Positions 25,717-34,461 of a DNA stretch of 64,000 nucleotides are shown here, piece by piece. A program made the position numbers and the translations under genes. Each line of letters opens with the position of its first letter. Position 1 is the first letter of the stretch. The notes under the pieces are model-generated. The model was not told the origin of the DNA. It saw only the letters and a program-made list of their open reading frames with translations, and made no database searches. The stretch is from Corynebacterium appendicis CIP 107643 (lineage in GTDB: Bacteria; Actinomycetota; Actinomycetes; Mycobacteriales; Mycobacteriaceae). Location of the stretch: positions 186,001 to 250,000 of the forward strand of contig NZ_CP046976.1 of assembly GCF_030408415.1 (NCBI RefSeq), written 5' to 3'.

Positions 25717-26579
25717 GAATGAGCGGAACGCGTCGCCGGGTGCACGGAATTCGCGTCCGCGGGCATCGCCGCGCGCGCTGTGCAGTGCTTTTCGACGACC
25801 GCGTACGGCTTCTCTCCGATCAACTGCACCAACTCGTCCCGCATCGACTGCCACACCGGTGTGCTGTTGCCGGAATGGCAGACGGGGTCGTTGGTGCACC
25901 ACCAGTCGAAGTCCTCGCCGCCGTCGCCCCACTGGCGCCGGTCGTATTCACCGATGGTCGTGCGCAGGATTTCCTGGCCGTCGGAACGCTCCTGCCATTC
26001 GTCCTCGCGGGAGAACGGCACCTGCCAGCACACCTCCGGCTTCGAGCCGATGATATTGCGCCCTTCCGCCATCGCCCACTGGTGCAGCGCGCAACCGGGG
26101 CCGGTGGGGTGGCCGTGGCGGTTGGCGAAGATGCACGCGCCGTCGACAAGCGTTGTTTTCAGCGACGGTTCTTCTTCGTCGTCGTCCCACTCCAGCCACG
26201 GCTCGAGTTCGACCGGGTCTCCGGCGGCGAGGTAGCTGTCCACGTCGTCGGGGCGCAGCTGCCAGTACTTCGCGGGCATTTCCGCGACGGCGTTGTAGAG
26301 GTCGTCCCGGTCTGTCTCGTCGGACAGGTACGCGCCGTGGATGCAGCAGCCGACGACGGGCAGCTCCTCGGAGATCCCCCGGCATTGGGGGGTACCGAAA
26401 CGGCACGACCACGTGGATTCAAGCCATGTCAGATCGATGCTGAAGTAATGGTGCGGGTCGTCCGGGTGGGTGAATTCGAACCATTCGCGCGGAAAATCCG
26501 GCGGCAATTCATGGCCGGCGCGGATCGATTTGCCGGCGGGGGAATTCTTCGGAAATCCAAGAAACACAGGTTGATTCAC
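25713..26579 (-). CDS. Cys-cluster protein of unknown function
   Basis: This 288-residue soluble protein has eight or so conserved-looking Cys, in [38 protein letters not shown] and EVCWQVPF. The pattern resembles the DUF3109/YkgJ-type cysteine-cluster families thought to bind metal; the assignment is tentative. Many Trp and acidic residues are present. The frame is open far upstream, but GTG 26579 ([12 protein letters not shown]) follows a TACCGT box by 8 bases. It is divergent from ppx and convergent with regX3. Confidence 0.7.
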   Translation of the reverse strand: MNQPVFLGFPKNSPAGKSIRAGHELPPDFPREWFEFTHPDDPHHYFSIDLTWLESTWSCRFGTPQCRGISEELPVVGCCIHGAYLSDETDRDDLYNAVAEMPAKYWQLRPDDVDSYLAAGDPVELEPWLEWDDDEEEPSLKTTLVDGACIFANRHGHPTGPGCALHQWAMAEGRNIIGSKPEVCWQVPFSREDEWQERSDGQEILRTTIGEYDRRQWGDGGEDFDWWCTNDPVCHSGNSTPVWQSMRDELVQLIGEKPYAVVEKHCTARAAMPADANSVHPATRSAHS

Positions 26580-26587
26580 ACTGCACC

Positions 26588-26606
26588 ACGGTAGACGGTC
26601 TAGTGT
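26588..26606. promoter_or_regulatory. Divergent leaderless promoters, Cys-cluster gene and ppx
   Basis: Reverse TACCGT at 26588-26593 (8 bases before GTG 26579) and forward TAGTGT at 26601-26606 (7 bases before GTG 26614). Only 34 bases separate the two start codons, so the -35 regions must lie within or across each other's genes. Confidence 0.5.
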
Positions 26607-26613
26607 TGACCCT

Positions 26614-27543
26614 GTGCGACTAGGTGTATTGGACGTGGGCAGCAATACTGTCCACCTCGTGGCAGTAGATGCCCGCAGTGGTGGACGTCCGACCCCCATG
26701 AGCGACTGGAAGCAGCCGCTCCGGCTCGTGGAGATGTTGGATGACGACGGCGCTATCGACGATAAAGGCGTCAAGAAGTTGACGGAGGCGGTGCAGGAGG
26801 CGGCTGATCTGGCTGACAACCTCAAGTGCGAGGAATTCCTCGCCTTCGCCACCTCGGCGGTCCGTTCTGCGGCGAATTCCGAGGACGTGCTCGACCACGT
26901 CGAGAAGAAGACCGGCGTGCGCCTCAAGGTGCTCTCCGGCAAGGACGAAGCGCATCTGACCTTCCTGGCGGCGCGCCGCTGGTACGGCTGGTCCGCCGGC
27001 CGCATCACCAACTTGGACATCGGCGGTGGCTCGCTGGAGATCTCCACCGGCACCGACGAGGTCCCCGATGTGGCAGCCTCCCTCGACCTAGGCGCCGGCC
27101 GCCTCACCTACGAGTGGTTCGAGACCGACCCGCCGGAAAAGAAGATGGTCAACACCCTGCGCGACTACATCGACGCGGAGTTGTCCACCGTCGCCGGCGA
27201 TTTCCTCGCCCAGGGCGAAGCCGGCCTGGCTGTGGGCACCTCGAAGACCTTCCGAACGCTTGCCCGCCTGACCGGTTCCGCCCCGTCGTCGGCTGGCCCC
27301 TACGTCAAGCGCACGCTCACCGCGCCGGGCCTGCGCCAGCTGATCGCCTTCATCACCCGTATGACCGCCTCGGACCGTGCGGAGCTGGAGGGCGTGAGTT
27401 CGGACCGCTCCCACCAGATCGTGGCGGGGGCCCTCGTTGCGGAAGCAACGATGCGTGCACTTAATCTTGATAAGTTAGAAATCTGTCCGTGGGCTTTGCG
27501 CGAAGGTGTGATTCTCCGGCAGATCGACAAAGGTCAGAGTTAA
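26614..27543 (+). CDS. ppx: Exopolyphosphatase, Ppx/GppA family
   Basis: This 309-residue protein belongs to the ASKHA fold: phosphate-1 motif [17 protein letters not shown], the family [14 protein letters not shown], and phosphate-2 [14 protein letters not shown]. Length matches the short actinobacterial Ppx proteins (C. glutamicum Ppx2). It releases phosphate from the ends of inorganic polyphosphate. Being next to senX3-regX3, it fits a phosphate-related neighbourhood. Start GTG, leaderless type. Confidence 0.92.
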   Translation: MRLGVLDVGSNTVHLVAVDARSGGRPTPMSDWKQPLRLVEMLDDDGAIDDKGVKKLTEAVQEAADLADNLKCEEFLAFATSAVRSAANSEDVLDHVEKKTGVRLKVLSGKDEAHLTFLAARRWYGWSAGRITNLDIGGGSLEISTGTDEVPDVAASLDLGAGRLTYEWFETDPPEKKMVNTLRDYIDAELSTVAGDFLAQGEAGLAVGTSKTFRTLARLTGSAPSSAGPYVKRTLTAPGLRQLIAFITRMTASDRAELEGVSSDRSHQIVAGALVAEATMRALNLDKLEICPWALREGVILRQIDKGQS

Positions 27544-27555
27544 GGAGACAACGAG

Positions 27556-28584
27556 ATGGCTGATAAGCAACTGACCGTTGCCGAGTTGATGGCCCGGGCC
27601 CAGAAGGAGAACCCGGATTCCCAGCCTCGGCGACGTCGTCGTCGCAGCCTCGACGAGGGCGGTGTCTCCGTTGCCGAGCTGACGGGCTCCCTGAAGAAGG
27701 TCGAGGCCCGCCCGGCTGAGGTCAAGCACTCCTCTGTCCCGATCGACGCCGAGGCCGAGAAGCCGAAGACCGAGAAGCCAGCACCGAAGACCGAAGCGCC
27801 GAAGCCTGCGCCGAAGGCAGAGAAGCTGGCGCCGAAGACTGAAAAGGTCGAGCAGCCCAAGCCTGCGGAGAAACCCGCAGAGAAGGCCTCGGCCTCGGTC
27901 AAGGTCGAGCCCGCGAAGCCTGCCTCGCCGGCAAAGCCCGCGCAGCCGAAGCCGCAGGCGACCAGCGCCAAGGTTGAGCCGAAGCCGGCGCCCAAGCCCA
28001 CGCCGGCACCGACGAAGCGCGCCGCAGATGACCAGCCGAAGTCGGCGCCCAAACCTGAACCGAAAAAGCCGCAGCCGAAAGACGAACCCACCTCCCGCGG
28101 CAGCTTCGCGGCGGTCGCGCCGCAGCCGTCGAAGACGGAGCAGACCGGACCGATCACCCGGGTGGTGACGTTGGATGAGAAGGGCGAGGGGGACGTCGAT
28201 AAGCGTGCTTCTGTCGAAGAGATCTCCGACGCCGCAGTCACGCAGGAAAGCCCCGTCGTGCGCGACGAGGATCTGCGGGAGGAGCCCACGCGCGTCCCGG
28301 ACGGCCAGGAGCTCGTCGAGGAGGACAACAGCGTCAACCCGATCCTGCTGGTGCTGCTCGTGTTCGCGGGGCTGGTCGTCGGTGTGCTGATGTTCCTCGG
28401 CTTCCAGTACCTGTGGGAGTCCTTCACCCCGATTCTCGTGGGTGTGCTGGCCGCCGCGGTCACGGCCGGCGTGGTGCTGCTCGTGCGCGCGATGAAGACG
28501 GGCCGCGACGCGCTGACGATGACGCTCGCCGCGATCGCCGGTGCCGCGATGACATTCGGCCCGGCTGCTGTGACGGTGCTCTAA
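27556..28584 (+). CDS. Pro/Lys/Ala-rich membrane protein
   Basis: This 342-residue protein begins MADKQLTVAELMARAQ, a short helical motif. A long disordered segment (about 70-190) follows with repeats of PAPKTE/KPAEK type. The last 85 residues form a membrane domain with three transmembrane segments (about 258-280, 286-308 and 320-341). GGAGA precedes ATG and it follows ppx by 12 bases, so it is cotranscribed with ppx. No function is recognised; the long basic Pro-rich arm is cytoplasmic if the N-terminus is inside. Confidence 0.8.
   Translation: MADKQLTVAELMARAQKENPDSQPRRRRRRSLDEGGVSVAELTGSLKKVEARPAEVKHSSVPIDAEAEKPKTEKPAPKTEAPKPAPKAEKLAPKTEKVEQPKPAEKPAEKASASVKVEPAKPASPAKPAQPKPQATSAKVEPKPAPKPTPAPTKRAADDQPKSAPKPEPKKPQPKDEPTSRGSFAAVAPQPSKTEQTGPITRVVTLDEKGEGDVDKRASVEEISDAAVTQESPVVRDEDLREEPTRVPDGQELVEEDNSVNPILLVLLVFAGLVVGVLMFLGFQYLWESFTPILVGVLAAAVTAGVVLLVRAMKTGRDALTMTLAAIAGAAMTFGPAAVTVL
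28194..28204 (+). repeat. 11-bp word CGTCGATAAGC
   Basis: Exact copy in the Pro/Lys-rich membrane protein gene (GTC GAT AAG, VDK). Confidence 0.8.
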
Positions 28585-28645
28585 GCCGGTCGGCGCTTCA
28601 TGCCGCGGTGGCCTGCTGTGGGGCTGCTGTGGCACCCTTGGGTGC

Positions 28646-29461
28646 ATGAGCACCACTATCGCAGTCATCGGTGCCGGAAATATCGGGGAAGCCCTGATTT
28701 CCGGCCTTGTCAATTCCGGTGTCAACCCGGAGACCATCACGGCGACGAACCGCACGGAAGCGCGCCGCGCGGAGCTCGCGCAGCGTTACGGTGTGATCAC
28801 CACCGACGACAATATTGAGGCGGTGACCGATGCGGACGTGTGCTTCCTGTGTGTGAAGCCGTATGCGATCGCGGACATGATCGAGGAGCTCTCCGACGCG
28901 GTCGCGGCGAACGACACGTCGACGGTCCTCGTGTCCATGGCGGCGGGCGTGACCCTCGATGCGATGTCGGAGGCTGTCTCGAGCGCGGGCACGCCGCTGG
29001 CGCGCGTCATGCCGAATACCCCGATGCAGGTGGGCAAGGGCGTGTGCGTGGTGTCCTTCGGCCGTTTCGTGGAGGAGGACCAGCAGGAGCTCGTCACGGA
29101 TCTGCTGGGGGCGACCGGCCAGGTGGTCGTCGTGCCCGAGAAGCTTATCGACGCCGCTTCTGCCATCTCCGGCTCCGGCCCGGCCTACTTCTTCATGATC
29201 GCGGAGGCGCTCGTCGATTCCGGCGTGAGCTTGGGGCTGCCCCGCGACACTGCGACGGCGTTGGCCACCGCCACGGCTGAGGGCGCCGGTGCGATGCTGG
29301 CGCACTCCGGCAAGACGCCCGTGGAGCTGCGCGCGGGCGTGAGTTCCCCGGCGGGCACCACCGTGGCGGCGATTCGAGAGCTGGAGGAGTCTGGTGTCCG
29401 CGGTGCGTTCTACCGCGCGACCGAGGCGGCCGCGTCCCGCGCGGCCGAGATGGGCACGTAG
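28646..29461 (+). CDS. proC: Pyrroline-5-carboxylate reductase
   Basis: This 271-residue protein has an NAD(P)-binding Rossmann start IAVIGAGNIGEALISGL, VKPYAIADM, RVMPNTPMQVGKG, and the C-terminal ProC signature (ELRAGVSSPAGTTVAAIREL). It reduces pyrroline-5-carboxylate to proline, the last step of proline synthesis. ATG 28646 is preceded by a CACCC-TT-GGGTG palindrome rather than a ribosome site. Confidence 0.95.
   Translation: MSTTIAVIGAGNIGEALISGLVNSGVNPETITATNRTEARRAELAQRYGVITTDDNIEAVTDADVCFLCVKPYAIADMIEELSDAVAANDTSTVLVSMAAGVTLDAMSEAVSSAGTPLARVMPNTPMQVGKGVCVVSFGRFVEEDQQELVTDLLGATGQVVVVPEKLIDAASAISGSGPAYFFMIAEALVDSGVSLGLPRDTATALATATAEGAGAMLAHSGKTPVELRAGVSSPAGTTVAAIRELEESGVRGAFYRATEAAASRAAEMGT
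29143..29153 (-). repeat. 11-bp word CGTCGATAAGC
   Basis: Exact copy in proC (CTT ATC GAC, LID). Confidence 0.8.
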
Positions 29462-29689
29462 CCCCCTTCCCGGCAAATTTTCGGCGCGGTGCCTGGGAGG
29501 CCGTTTGGGCTGGCAGTGTAATTAGCGACACCAGTGAGCCGAGAAAGAACTGTGAAAAAAGTTAAAGTTTTCCTGCCTGTGAGTCGCATGTGGCACGGGT
29601 TTCACGCTAGGCTGTTCTCGGCACGTGCGTGTACGTCCTGTGGGAGGGGAAGCCTACAGCGCGCCACAGTGCTGGAGGTTGATTAACAT

Positions 29690-29881
29690 ATGGCAAATGA
29701 AGATAAAGGCAAGTTCCTGACCGTGGCCGAAGTTGCGGAAATCATGCGTGTTTCCAAGATGACGGTCTACCGCCTCGTCCACTCCGGTGAGCTGCCGGCA
29801 GTGCGCGTGGGCCGTTCGTTTCGCGTGAACGAGACGGCTGTCAGCGAATACCTGGAGTCCTCCGTCTACGACGTGGGATAA
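29690..29881 (+). CDS. MerR/excisionase-type DNA-binding protein (BldC-like)
   Basis: This 63-residue protein is a single winged HTH: LTVAEVAEIMRVSKMTVYRL (helix-turn-helix), then the wing VGRSFRVNETAVSEYL. It matches the BldC/excisionase-family regulators that sit between proC and bS22 across actinobacteria (M. tuberculosis Rv0500A). It is a core chromosomal gene, not a phage excisionase. GGAGGTTGATTAAC precedes ATG. Targets are unknown. Confidence 0.9.
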   Translation: MANEDKGKFLTVAEVAEIMRVSKMTVYRLVHSGELPAVRVGRSFRVNETAVSEYLESSVYDVG

Positions 29882-30243
29882 GCCCTTCTTTTAGGGTTCA
29901 TTTGCGGCGGTCCGCGCCGACATCCTGAAAAATCGACCAGCCCTCGTGACGCCCCTTTTTGAAAGTGCAGGTCACGAGGTTTTTCCAGGTTCAGGCCCGG
30001 GAAAAGTGGTCGCTTTTCTCACGGCGTCTGGCGCGAGCCGCCGTTTTTGCCTGCCCGTAGGGTCCGGTTTTTGGTTTCGTCCTGCCACGGCGGTAGAATT
30101 TTCGCAGTATTCGTGCCGTGCATCGAGACTTTCCTCGATTCTGGCCCGGGAGTGCACCCTGGGGCGCGCTGCTGGAACGGAAGTTCCCTGCGGCGGAAGC
30201 GGCAGGAACCGTACGTACGACGAAAGAAAAGTGAGGAAACCTG
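29882..30243 (+). promoter_or_regulatory. bS22 promoter and structured leader
   Basis: A 362-base gap without a convincing gene. TAGAAT at about 30091-30096 is a good -10 box. The roughly 145 bases between it and the bS22 start hold short hairpins, including ATCGAG-CTCGAT, GGAAC-GTTCC and CCTGC-GCAGG types. This could be a leader RNA controlling the ribosomal gene, but that is inferred only. Confidence 0.4.
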
Positions 30244-30345
30244 ATGGGTTCTGTGATCAAGAAGCGCCGCAAGCGTATGTCCAAGAAGAAGCACCGCAAG
30301 ATGCTACGCCGCACCCGCGTTCAGCGTCGTAAGCTCGGTAAGTAA
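30244..30345 (+). CDS. Small ribosomal subunit protein bS22
   Basis: This 33-residue, extremely basic protein ([19 protein letters not shown]...) is nearly identical to the mycobacterial bS22 (Rv0500B type; AURKAIP1/COX24 domain), a small 30S-bound protein. GAGGAAAC precedes ATG. The position after the BldC-like gene is conserved in actinobacteria. The gene is easily missed because of its size. Confidence 0.95.
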   Translation: MGSVIKKRRKRMSKKKHRKMLRRTRVQRRKLGK

Positions 30346-30365
30346 AACGGGCCTTCAGGGCTTCA

Positions 30366-30413
30366 AACAGCGCCTCCGGCCTCCCTTTCAATTCGGGAGC
30401 CGGGGGCGCTGTT
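30366..30413. terminator. Long hairpin between bS22 and the HAD gene
   Basis: A GC-rich inverted repeat (AACAGCGCC...CTCCC against GGGAG...GGCGCTGTT) with a TTTCAATTC loop. It lies between convergent genes and probably acts on both. Confidence 0.65.
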
Positions 30414-30420
30414 GTGCTGT

Positions 30421-31470
30421 CTAGCTTGTTGAGCGGCGCTTGCGTCGACGGCGCCACAGCAGCGCGCCAGTAGTGCCGGCGGCGATGCCGGCGGGCAGCA
30501 TCCAGCTAAGCAGCAGCCGGCGGACGGGACGGTAGTCGCGGATGAGCCAGCCATGCTCCTCGGCGTGCTTGCGTAGCTTGCTATCCGGGTTGATGGCCAC
30601 GGGCGTGCCCACCATGGAAAGCATGGGGATGTCGTTGGCGGAATCGGAGTAGGCGGTGCACTCGGAAAGGTCGAGGCCCTGGATGGCTGCCAACGCCGCG
30701 ACGGCGTGGGCCTTGCCGGGGCCGTGGAGGATATCGCCGACGAGACGGCCGGTGAACTTCCCGTCTTCTTCTTCGGCGACGGTGCCCAGCGCGCCGGTGA
30801 ATCCCATGCGGGCGGCGAGGAACTGACCGATCTGCACCGGCGTGGCGGAGACCAGCCACACCTGTTCGCCGGCGGCGACGTGCATGCCGGCGAGTTCCCG
30901 GGTGCCGGCGTAGGTGCGGTCGATCAAGCGGTCGTCGACGATATCGCTGCAGATCTCCTTGAGTGCGTCGACTTCTTGTCCCCTGACGAAGTCGAGGGCC
31001 ATCTCGCGGCCGGACCCCATGGCGTCGGGCAGCTCGGTACCGAAGAGGCGGTACCGGACCTGCGCGACGATGTACGGGAAGATCTCGCCGAGGGTCAGGA
31101 ATTTGCGGCGGAACAGCTCGACACCGAGCAGAATCAGCGAAGATCCCTGAATCAGGGTGTTGTCCACGTCGAAGAACGCGGCGGCGGTGCCGTGCTGGGG
31201 GATGTCGGGGTCCGGTTGGGTCACCCGCATACCCCCGGCGTTGGCGGCGGCGCCGGAGACCGAATCGACACCCGTAGCGAACTGCTCAATCCCGATGCCG
31301 AAGGTCTCTTCGATCGCTGCCTCGGCGGCGGCTTCACCGGCGGTGCGCTGGTGGTCGTCGTCGATAGGCGGAAGCGCGGTCTCCTCGATGAAGCGGCGCA
31401 GATTGCCCCGTGAAATGGACCATTGTGCGAGGTAATCGCGGCCGGGGAGGGATCCGTTTTCGGGGCTCAC
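30421..31470 (-). CDS. HAD-IB hydrolase, SerB1-like
   Basis: This 349-residue protein has HAD motif I FFDVDNTLIQGSS (about 99-111), motif II VSATPVQIG, a Lys near GPGKAHAV, and motif III/IV YSDSANDIPML. The first 80 residues are a family-variable extension. The C-terminal tail has a transmembrane helix (LLLSWMLPAGIAAGTTGALLW) and a basic end, so it may be membrane-anchored. It is the same relative position as serB1 (Rv0505c) of M. tuberculosis. Phosphatase activity is likely; phosphoserine as substrate is not certain. GTG start with GAAGGAGA. Confidence 0.85.
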   Translation of the reverse strand: MSPENGSLPGRDYLAQWSISRGNLRRFIEETALPPIDDDHQRTAGEAAAEAAIEETFGIGIEQFATGVDSVSGAAANAGGMRVTQPDPDIPQHGTAAAFFDVDNTLIQGSSLILLGVELFRRKFLTLGEIFPYIVAQVRYRLFGTELPDAMGSGREMALDFVRGQEVDALKEICSDIVDDRLIDRTYAGTRELAGMHVAAGEQVWLVSATPVQIGQFLAARMGFTGALGTVAEEEDGKFTGRLVGDILHGPGKAHAVAALAAIQGLDLSECTAYSDSANDIPMLSMVGTPVAINPDSKLRKHAEEHGWLIRDYRPVRRLLLSWMLPAGIAAGTTGALLWRRRRKRRSTS

Positions 31471-31574
31471 GGCTGGAAGGTCTCCTTCGTGGGTGGGGGC
31501 GGGCGGTGGGCGAGTAGCCTAAGTAAACATCGTAAGCCTTCGCTGGCGCGCATCGACGAGAAGGAGCCCCATTC

Positions 31575-31841
31575 ATGCCGCAGGACGTCCATAGCCCCAC
31601 GGTGGTGGAAGTGATGGTCCGAAGGACCTGCGGTTCGTGCGCGAGGGTGACGGAGCAGATCACTCCCGTGGTAGCTGCCGCCGGTGCGCGGCTTCAAACG
31701 GTGGACGTGGACACCGACCCGGAACTTATGGCCGAGTACGGCGACCGGGTGCCCGTGATCGTCATTGACGGCGAGGAATTCGCCTGCTGGGAAGTGGATA
31801 ACGACGAACTCGCCGCGGAGCTGGGGGCACACGGCGGGTGA
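31575..31841 (+). CDS. Glutaredoxin-like (DUF836) protein
   Basis: This 88-residue thioredoxin-fold protein has the redox motif RRTCGSCARV near the N-terminus and a cis-Pro segment DRVPVIVID. DUF836-type glutaredoxin-like proteins stand directly before hemA in actinobacteria (as Rv0508). It is probably a thiol redox protein, perhaps working with mycothiol. GAAGGAG is 9 bases before ATG. Confidence 0.88.
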   Translation: MPQDVHSPTVVEVMVRRTCGSCARVTEQITPVVAAAGARLQTVDVDTDPELMAEYGDRVPVIVIDGEEFACWEVDNDELAAELGAHGG

Positions 31842-31956
31842 CCCCGGCATGGCAGGGTGTTTGCGGCACTCCATCACCTCGGGGGTAGTCTTTGGGATGA
31901 CTTGTGGCGCGGCCTTCGGGCCGGATGCCCAGTGAGCTGGTCTGGAGGAAATTTTC

Positions 31957-33348
31957 GTGAGTGTTCTCGTGGTGGGTATGTCCCACCGCTCGGCGCCTGT
32001 CGCGCTTCTTGAGCGGCTCAGCATGGACGACGCCGTGCAGAACGAGGCCGCCGAAGCCTTCACGCAGCAACCGAGCCTGTCCGAGGCGATGATCATTTCC
32101 ACGTGTAACCGGCTCGAGGTCTACGCGGTCACGAACGCGTTCCACACCGGTGTCAACGACGTACTGCGCGTGCTGGAGCTGTTCTCCGGCGTCGATGTCG
32201 CGGAGCTGCGCGGCTACCTCTACGTCCGCTACGCCGACGCGGCTGCCGAGCACCTCATGCGCGTGGCCTCCGGCCTGGATTCCATGGTGGTGGGGGAGCA
32301 GCAGATCATCGGCCAGGTGCGCGCGGCTTACCAGGACGCGGCGGAGCGCGGCACGATCGGTCCAGCGCTGCACGCGCTGGCGCAGTCGGCGCTGCACACC
32401 AGCAAGCGGATCCACACCGAGACCGCGATCGACGACGCTGGCGCGTCCATGGTGACCTTCGCGCTCGACGAGGCGATGAAGGAGATGGGGGCCGACACCC
32501 TCGAAGCGAAGACTGCGCTGGTGCTCGGCGCCGGCGCGATGTCGTCACTGGCGGCGACGAACTTGGGCAAGCGTGGCGTGGACCGGCTCATCCTGGCCAA
32601 CCGCACCCGTTCGCGGGCGGAGCACCTCGCCGAGCACGCGCGAGAGGCGGGAGTTGCCGCGGAGGTGGTCGATTTCTCGGCGCGGGCAGGCGCACTGTCG
32701 CGCGTGGACATTGCGGTTTCAGCCACCGCGAGCGACGGCTTCACACTCACGTCCGAGGACATTTCGGGCCCCGCGACGCTGGTGGACCTGTCGCTGCCGC
32801 GCGATATCGACGATGCGGTGGGCGAGATCAGCGGTGTCACCTTGATCAATATTGAGGCCCTGCACGCGAAGCTCGACGAAGACGACGTCAACCCGGGCTC
32901 GACCAGGGAGGGCAGCGCCGCGCGCCGCCGCGCGGAGGAGATCGTCGCCGAGGAGATCGAGAATTTCAGCAGCGAGCAGCGCGTGCGCGATGTCGCGCCG
33001 ATGGTCAAGCAGCTACGCGTCAACGCGTCCGCGACGGCGAAGGCCGAGCTGGAGCGCCTGCGCTCCCGGCTGCCGCAGCTCGACGAGGACGAATTCGAGG
33101 AAGTCTCTCGCACCGTCAAGCGCGTAGTGGACAAGCTCCTCCATCAGCCGACAGTGAAGATCAAGGAGCTCGCGGCGTCGCCCGACGAGGTCAGCTACGA
33201 GATCGCCATCGAGGAATTATTCGGCCTCACCGGCGGAAAAGACACGACGACAGGCTTGGCCGGGGGAGATGCGGCCGGCATCAAGTCCGCGGGCAGCTTC
33301 GAGAAGAATTCGCTGTCCGGGTTCTGCGAGAAAGGAAACGAGCAGTGA
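31957..33348 (+). CDS. hemA: Glutamyl-tRNA reductase
   Basis: This 463-residue protein has the catalytic Cys50 in [29 protein letters not shown] and the NADPH-binding [18 protein letters not shown] long C-terminal dimerisation helix region ends the protein. It reduces glutamyl-tRNA to glutamate-1-semialdehyde, the first committed heme step. GTG start with GGAGGAAA. Its stop overlaps the hemC start (GTGA), so the two are coupled. Confidence 0.96.
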   Translation: MSVLVVGMSHRSAPVALLERLSMDDAVQNEAAEAFTQQPSLSEAMIISTCNRLEVYAVTNAFHTGVNDVLRVLELFSGVDVAELRGYLYVRYADAAAEHLMRVASGLDSMVVGEQQIIGQVRAAYQDAAERGTIGPALHALAQSALHTSKRIHTETAIDDAGASMVTFALDEAMKEMGADTLEAKTALVLGAGAMSSLAATNLGKRGVDRLILANRTRSRAEHLAEHAREAGVAAEVVDFSARAGALSRVDIAVSATASDGFTLTSEDISGPATLVDLSLPRDIDDAVGEISGVTLINIEALHAKLDEDDVNPGSTREGSAARRRAEEIVAEEIENFSSEQRVRDVAPMVKQLRVNASATAKAELERLRSRLPQLDEDEFEEVSRTVKRVVDKLLHQPTVKIKELAASPDEVSYEIAIEELFGLTGGKDTTTGLAGGDAAGIKSAGSFEKNSLSGFCEKGNEQ

Positions 33349-34274
33349 CGAACTCGACCGAGACCACCACGAACGCCAGCAGCGACGGCCAGCGGACTTT
33401 GCGCGTGGCCACGCGCGGGTCCAAGCTCGCCCAGACGCAGGCGGGGCACATGCGCGATGCGCTTATCGACGCCGGGTACCCCGCCGAGCTCACCATCGTC
33501 ACCACCGCAGGCGACTTGAGCCAGGCGCCGGTGGAGCGCATCGGCGTCGGCGTGTTCACCACCGCGATCCGCCAGTCGGTCTTCGACGGTGAGGCGGATG
33601 TGGCCGTCCACTCGTTCAAGGACCTGCCCACGGCCGCTGAGCCACGCACGCACCTAGTCATCCCGGCGCGCGAAGACCGCCGCGAGGCGCTCATCGCCCG
33701 CGACGGAATGACTCTGGCCGAGCTACCGGAGGGCGCGAAGGTGGGCACGTCCGCCCCGCGCCGCATCTCCCAGCTCAAGGCGCTGCGCCCCGATCTAGAC
33801 ATCCGCCCGCTGCGCGGCAATATCGATTCGCGCATGGGCCGGGTCACCAGCGGCGAGCTCGACGCGGTCGTGCTGGCCTTCGCGGGGCTCACGCGCGTGG
33901 GCCTGGGCGCCAATGCCACGCAGGTCTTCGACCCGGCAGAGTTCATGCCGGCGCCGGCCCAGGGCGCGTTGGCTGTCGAGTGCAGGGCAGAGGACGAGTA
34001 CGCGAGGGAAGCCGTCGATAAGCTGGTCAGCGTTGACGACACGACATGCGCGACGGCCGAGCGGACCGTGCTCGCCGTCCTCGAGGCGGGCTGCACCGCG
34101 CCTGTCGCGGCGACCGCGACGATCGACGGGGGGCAGATCACGCTGCGCGGCGGCGTGTTCGCGCTGGACGGCTACGCGCAGCTCGTCGAAGAAGCGGTGG
34201 GAACCGACCCAGTCGAGCTCGGCCACGTGGTGGCGCAAAAGCTTTTCGACGGCGGCGCCGCCCGCTTCCTCTAA
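33345..34274 (+). CDS. hemC: Hydroxymethylbilane synthase (porphobilinogen deaminase)
   Basis: This 309-residue protein has the N-terminal [36 protein letters not shown] with GNIDSRMGR, and the cofactor-attachment Cys in EAGCTAPVA. It joins four porphobilinogens through a dipyrromethane cofactor. It overlaps the hemA stop by 4 bases. Confidence 0.96.
   Translation: MTNSTETTTNASSDGQRTLRVATRGSKLAQTQAGHMRDALIDAGYPAELTIVTTAGDLSQAPVERIGVGVFTTAIRQSVFDGEADVAVHSFKDLPTAAEPRTHLVIPAREDRREALIARDGMTLAELPEGAKVGTSAPRRISQLKALRPDLDIRPLRGNIDSRMGRVTSGELDAVVLAFAGLTRVGLGANATQVFDPAEFMPAPAQGALAVECRAEDEYAREAVDKLVSVDDTTCATAERTVLAVLEAGCTAPVAATATIDGGQITLRGGVFALDGYAQLVEEAVGTDPVELGHVVAQKLFDGGAARFL
33461..33471 (-). repeat. 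11-bp word CGTCGATAAGC
   Basis: Exact copy in hemC (CTT ATC GAC, LID). Confidence 0.8.
34013..34023 (+). repeat. 11-bp word CGTCGATAAGC
   Basis: Second exact copy in hemC (GTC GAT AAG, VDK), 552 bases from the first and in opposite orientation. Confidence 0.8.
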
Positions 34275-34461
34275 GCGCCCCGCCGGCGCTATTCTCGCGG
34301 CAATTTCTTGAAATCGCGCCACTAAATTAAGGTGTAGTTACCATACGCCGTCAGCGCCGCTTCCCATCTGGTCCCCCTTGAGTGTTTCCGGGGCCTCAAG
34401 CAGGCGCGATGCGCACATTTAGTAAGAGTTGTCGCAATCTGCCTAGAAAAGATTTGAGTCA

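Noticed and set aside
29551..29685. Possible 44-codon ORF starting GTGAAAAAAGTTAAAG before the BldC-like gene
   Set aside because: No ribosome site and no recognisable peptide; it spans the probable promoter of the HTH gene.
29690..29881. Phage excisionase as sign of a prophage
   Set aside because: The gene is the conserved BldC-like regulator between proC and bS22; no integrase or att site is present.
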